Shown here in pieces: positions 62,616 through 64,000 of a stretch of 64,000 nucleotides of DNA. Below the pieces are notes generated by a model. It had not been told where the DNA came from, did not search any database, and worked only from the letters and a program-made list of their open reading frames with translations. This DNA comes from Puerhibacterium puerhi (GTDB lineage Bacteria; Actinomycetota; Actinomycetes; Actinomycetales; Cellulomonadaceae), in NCBI RefSeq assembly GCF_009846865.1, contig NZ_WUWN01000013.1, forward strand, positions 1 through 64,000, in the 5' to 3' direction. The position numbers and the translations under genes were made by a program. The first letter of the stretch is position 1. Every line of letters starts with the position of its first letter.

Positions 62616-62691
62616 GGGCCCCGTGGGCCCCGTGGGCCCCGTGGGCCCCGCAGGGGTCTCGCGGGGGTCTCGCGGGGGTCTCGCGGGGGTC
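62616..62691. repeat. Double minisatellite between the FAD dehydrogenase and glgX
   Basis: Four copies of the 9-bp GGGCCCCGT (62616-62651, last with one change), then three copies of the 11-bp GTCTCGCGGGG (62656-62688) and a partial fourth that includes part of the glgX stop codon. Each GGGCCC is self-complementary. Confidence 0.9.
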
Positions 62692-64000
62692 AGCCGCGCG
62701 CCGCGAGGAGCACCTGCAGGCTGAGCGCCTCCAGCGTGGTGCGGTCGCCGGGCGCCGGGGCGAGGTCGTCGGCGGGCCGGTCGGGCGCCTCCCACGCCGA
62801 GCTCCACGCCAGGCGCCACGGCCCGGCTCCGGCCAGGACCGGCGGCAGCGTCACCACCGCGTCGTCGAGGCGGCCGTTGAGCACGAGCAGCACGTCGGCG
62901 TCCCGCTCGCCCGGGCCCGGGCGCAGCATCTGCACCACCCGGCGCCCCGGCTCCTCCCACGCGGCGCGGTCCATGGGCTCGCCGGTCTCGGCGAACCACA
63001 GCAGGTCCGGCCGCGTCTCGCCGGGACGCGGCGTCCCGAGGTAGAACGAGTCGGCCCGCAGCGCCGGGTGCTCACGGCGCAGCCGCAGCAGGGCGGACGT
63101 GGTGGCCAGCAGGTCCCGGTCGGCGTCGCCGAGGTCCCAGTCCACCCACGACGTCGCGTCGTCGAGCGCGTACGCGTTGTTGTTGCCGCGCTGGGTGCGG
63201 CCGAGCTCGTCGCCGGCGGTGAGCATCGGCGTCCCGGCGGCGAGCAGCAGGGTGGCGAGCAGGTTGCGCTGCGAGCGGCGCCGCAGCGGCACGACGGCGT
63301 GCCACGGCTCCGTGGCGACGTCGTCCTGGCCGGGGGCGGCATGGCCCTCGACCCCGTGGTTCCACGAGCGGTTGTCGTCGCTGCCGTCGCGGTTGTCCTC
63401 GCCGTTGGCCCAGTTGTGCTTGCGGTCGTAGGCCACCAGGTCGGCCAGCGTGAACCCGTCGTGCGCCGTCACGTAGTTGACGCTCGCCACCGGCCCGCGC
63501 ACCAGCGGCGGGTCGGAGTGGCCGAACAGGTCCGCCGACCCGGCCAGCCGCGTGCCGAGCTCCCGGACGCCCACCATCGCCCCGCCGCGGGAGCCGGCGG
63601 CCGCCGAGGCGAGCCAGAAGTCGCGCGCCGCGTCGCGGAACCGGTCGTTCCACTCCGCCATCGGCGGCGGGAACTGGCCGGTGCGCCAGCCGCCGGGACC
63701 CACGTCCCACGGCTCGGCGATCAGCTTCAGGCCGCTGAGCACCGGGTCGGTCTGCAGCGCGACGAGGAACGGGTGGTCGGCGTCGAAGCCGTAGGTGCCG
63801 CGCCCGAGCGTCACGGCCAGGTCGAAGCGGAAGCCGTCGACGCCCACCACCTCGGCCCAGTAGCGCAGCGAGTCGAGCGCCATCTGCACCACCCGCACGC
63901 GGCGGAAGTCGAGCGAGTTGCCCGTGCCGGTGACGTCGGCCAGCGCGGCGGGGGAGGCGCCGTCGTGCAGGTAGTAGGCGGGGTTGTCCAGGCCGCGCCA
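62690..64000 (-). CDS. glgX: Glycogen debranching enzyme (GlgX/TreX, 5' part outside window)
   Basis: C-terminal 436 residues. The frame is open to the window edge: WRGLDNPAYYLHDGASPAAL and DVTGTGNSLDFRRVRVVQMA are the GlgX landmarks before the catalytic region. Then FRFDLAVTLGRGTYGFDADH (nucleophile Asp in GFRFDLA), LIAEPWDVGPGGWRTGQFPP (acid/base Glu), NYVTAHDGFTLADLVAYDRK, and TAGDELGRTQRGNNNAY. It removes alpha-1,6 branches in glycogen breakdown, complementing the glgE-treS-pep2-glgB operon. ATG at 63898 is internal. Confidence 0.95.
   Translation of the reverse strand, partial: WRGLDNPAYYLHDGASPAALADVTGTGNSLDFRRVRVVQMALDSLRYWAEVVGVDGFRFDLAVTLGRGTYGFDADHPFLVALQTDPVLSGLKLIAEPWDVGPGGWRTGQFPPPMAEWNDRFRDAARDFWLASAAAGSRGGAMVGVRELGTRLAGSADLFGHSDPPLVRGPVASVNYVTAHDGFTLADLVAYDRKHNWANGEDNRDGSDDNRSWNHGVEGHAAPGQDDVATEPWHAVVPLRRRSQRNLLATLLLAAGTPMLTAGDELGRTQRGNNNAYALDDATSWVDWDLGDADRDLLATTSALLRLRREHPALRADSFYLGTPRPGETRPDLLWFAETGEPMDRAAWEEPGRRVVQMLRPGPGERDADVLLVLNGRLDDAVVTLPPVLAGAGPWRLAWSSAWEAPDRPADDLAPAPGDRTTLEALSLQVLLAARG

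Overview
The window is chromosomal DNA of a high-GC actinobacterium. The very high GC, frequent GTG starts, GTGA/ATGA stop-start overlaps, leaderless TANNNT-N6/7-start promoters, NucS, GlgE and class Ib NrdHIEF all point there. The gene order rho-rpmE-prfA-prmC-tsaC-wecA-atpI-atpBEFHAGDC-DUF2550-nucS is the same as in Mycobacterium. A xyloglucan-type oligosaccharide locus suggests a plant-polymer degrader of the Micrococcales (Cellulomonadaceae or Promicromonosporaceae like). That taxonomic placement is inferred, not tested.

Layout. 1-15.2 kb: core block with transcription termination (rho, 5'-truncated), translation (rpmE, prfA, prmC, tsaC), an envelope-polymer initiating transferase (wecA-like), the complete F1Fo ATP synthase with a short epsilon subunit, a DUF2550 protein and the mismatch endonuclease nucS. 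15.3-25.1 kb: nagA, then a LacI regulator behind an array of four operator-like sites at 13-bp pitch, an ABC importer without its own ATPase, a GH31 alpha-xylosidase and a GH1 beta-glucosidase, which together look like a system for importing and dismantling xyloglucan oligosaccharides. 25.1-29.8 kb: nrdHIEF behind a pair of NrdR-box-like palindromes. 29.8-31.7 kb: a small accessory islet with a cupin-regulator remnant and an FAD monooxygenase.

31.7-48.4 kb: mixed housekeeping and accessory genes: a SpoIIE-type phosphatase, an unusual GH13 enzyme divergent from an MFS transporter, DUF3592, a TetR/hydrolase divergent pair with an operator inside the promoter, a phosphoribosyltransferase, an FKBP lipoprotein, a small zinc protein, two alpha/beta hydrolases, a DivIVA-like coiled-coil protein, a bitopic membrane protein with a lipoprotein, and a thioredoxin-TPR protein. 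48.5-56.3 kb: the GlgE pathway operon glgE-treS-pep2-glgB (minus strand), turning trehalose into alpha-glucan through maltose 1-phosphate. 56.4-60.7 kb: a minus-strand operon (acyl-CoA-dehydrogenase-like flavoprotein, MFS transporter, LLM flavin monooxygenase) behind a clear SAM-I riboswitch, so an organosulfur-scavenging unit induced when S-adenosylmethionine is low. 60.9-64 kb: a KstD-like FAD dehydrogenase and the 3' part of glgX, which runs off the window.

No rRNA, tRNA, CRISPR array or insertion sequence was seen. The most notable items are the SAM-riboswitch sulfur operon, the 13-bp-pitch operator array, the TetR-type operator embedded in a leaderless promoter, the many leaderless starts, and a truncated ATP synthase epsilon gene behind a 17-bp perfect hairpin.
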